This document shows, in pieces, positions 55,292 through 56,596 of a stretch of 56,596 nt of DNA. This DNA is from Halocafeteria seosinensis (lineage: Eukaryota; Sar; Bigyra; Bicosoecida). The stretch is from positions 1 to 56,596 of the forward strand of contig LVLI01000382.1 of the NCBI GenBank assembly GCA_001687465.1. Direction: 5' to 3'. The translations under genes and the position numbers were made by a program. Every line of letters begins with the position of its first letter. Position 1 is the first letter of the stretch. The notes under the pieces are model-generated. The model did no database searches. It was not told the DNA's origin and worked only from the letters and a program-made list of their open reading frames with translations.

Positions 55292-56544
55292 TCTGTCGAC
55301 CCAGTACACCGTTTTCCCAGCGCAGGTTTTCTTTCCAGGCCGCAGTTAGCCACTTGGAGTCCGTTCAGACTCTTTTCTTTTGCTCACACTATATCAATAC
55401 ACGACACAATAGGAAAGATACGGTAGCATTAATGTTATATTTTACTTCCATTCTACCGTGCATGTGATTGTGTGTATGGTGCCGGCTCCTTGAAGGGAGC
55501 CGCCATCTTCAACCTGAACCATTCGGAAGCCTTCGGAAGGTCATTCTTCGAGGCATTGTAAGTGATCGATATCCGTCTGTTTTTTAATAGGTGAATATAT
55601 CTCTATTGAATACTATGAACCACGGTGCTCCTGCAGAAGGACCAAATGGTCGCAAATCTGGTCTCTGTGGCGCTCAGAAATCCCTGCTTTCCCTTGATTT
55701 GCACCCCTCTGACCGTCTATGCGGGCATCTAGGTCCAACGTAATGCCATTGGTCTACCGTGTTTGCCCTGTAGATCCGAAAAAGGAACCATTTTACCTCT
55801 GAACTGGGCAGCTTGAGGAGCTCGTGAAGGATAAAACCAGGGTGAAATTCGTACTGCTGAATCGTGATCGGCCTCTTCTTCAGCAATCAAACTCGAATTA
55901 CGTCCGAACACGTCGAGCATGTCCCTGTGAGTGCATAGACTGCATGATTCCATTCTACCGGCGATTGTGCGCCGTCATCGTCCGGTCATTTTTCCCTTGG
56001 GGGAAGAAGACATCCGCCATGCGCCCTCGCGCACGCTTTTCCGAGCCTCCAGAATCTATCAGATTCTGACTACCCTCAGAGTCAGAGCTGCGAGAGAAGC
56101 GCTCAAATCACGATAGTAGTTTTATTGGAACGACTACATTTTTATCCCAAGCAAAAGTCGGATGAAGTCACAAGAGGAAATGGTACACGTAGCGCGATAC
56201 ACACACAAATGTGACAGATAACCCACCGGCCGGGGAATTGACCGCATCCTCTTAACGAGGAGCGGTATGCGCCCGTGTTAAGCAGCGACGGGCCCGCTGT
56301 TCCTGCAGCCTTGCTGACGTGCGCCGTGAGGAAACACAACACTGGTTGTGCTCAGGAGGCATCGGAGGAGGAGCCATGCCTGCGCCCACGACGTCAGGGG
56401 TATCGTCAAGGCTCAGTCTGGCAGGAGAAGACCATTGGGAGCCAGTGGATATGATCGAACTTGCTGTGACTCTAGTATCTGCTTATTTGTCCATCCTTGC
56501 ATTACAGCGTTGGTGTCTGGCACTATCGAACATATATTACTATC
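55292..56544. other. Gene-poor window end
   Basis: About 1.25 kb. A hairpin ggctcc/ggagcc lies at 55484-55501. A minus-strand frame (about 55674-55886) has weak protein character but no ATG. A palindrome tcctcttaacgagga at about 56248 is tRNA-like in appearance only. No supported gene. Confidence 0.4.
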
Positions 56545-56590
56545 AGTAAAATGGTGAATTTTTAAAAAGTGGAAAATTCACCATTTTACT
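56545..56590. repeat. Perfect 18-bp inverted repeat with 10-nt spacer
   Basis: Arm 56545-56562 (agtaaaatggtgaatttt) is the exact reverse complement of 56573-56590; the spacer is taaaaagtgg. It could be abutting transposon terminal inverted repeats, a small foldback element end, or a cruciform/terminator. Confidence 0.9.
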
Positions 56591-56596
56591 TTTAAC

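Noticed and set aside
56220-56300. tRNA-like palindrome around tcctcttaacgagga
   Set aside because: The anticodon-loop position 33 and 37 rules, D-arm and T-arm do not fit together on either strand.

Overview
The window comes from a compact, intron-bearing nuclear genome of a microbial eukaryote. Short GT-AG introns (about 59-110 nt) interrupt most genes, and two convergent gene pairs end only 22 bp and 14 bp apart. I cannot name the species. Three features fit an alga or a stramenopile/SAR-type protist better than an animal, fungus or land plant: a Crypton-type recombinase beside a Helitron, a trehalose-phosphate synthase-like protein with a CBM20 starch-binding domain, and a very large IQ/SAM/ankyrin protein. 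This placement is inference.

Layout. 1-1.24 kb: part of a Crypton-like tyrosine recombinase (minus strand) cut by the window start. 1.36-9.9 kb: an autonomous Helitron with an intact Rep-helicase ORF (2,316 aa) and a spliced RPA-like single-strand binding protein of 233 aa. 9.9-11.4 kb: a repeat field bracketed by two identical 49-bp segments that may be Helitron 3' ends. 11.5-17.1 kb: organellar-type aspartyl-tRNA synthetase, an unknown protein, and a D-serine dehydratase. 17.6-23.7 kb: a 7TM protein of TOM1/GPR137 type and an ammonium transporter fused to ankyrin repeats. 23.7-26.1 kb: an intronless unknown protein with an organelle-like leader. 26.4-36.0 kb: three tandem CUL1-like cullins. 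36.3-41.4 kb: a CBM20-TPS-TPP protein whose catalytic motifs are degenerate. 42.3-45.2 kb: UFC1 (with a 12-nt microexon) divergent from intronless PRP17/CDC40. 45.7-52.6 kb: a 2,234-aa scaffold. 52.6-56.6 kb: gene-poor, with GC hairpins, decayed-looking ORFs and an 18-bp inverted repeat at the end.

There is no operon logic. Themes are nitrogen handling (ammonium transporter-ankyrin, D-serine dehydratase), protein modification (three cullins with neddylation sites, the UFM1 E2) and trehalose/glucan sensing (the CBM20-TPS-TPP pseudoenzyme). The most unusual objects are the ammonium transporter-ankyrin fusion with its second pore His changed to Gln, the doubly degenerate TPS-TPP with CBM20, the Helitron with a triplicated N-terminal module and spliced RPA partner, and the microexon next to the UFC1 catalytic Cys. 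All exon joins were made by eye from phase, splice consensus and family conservation.
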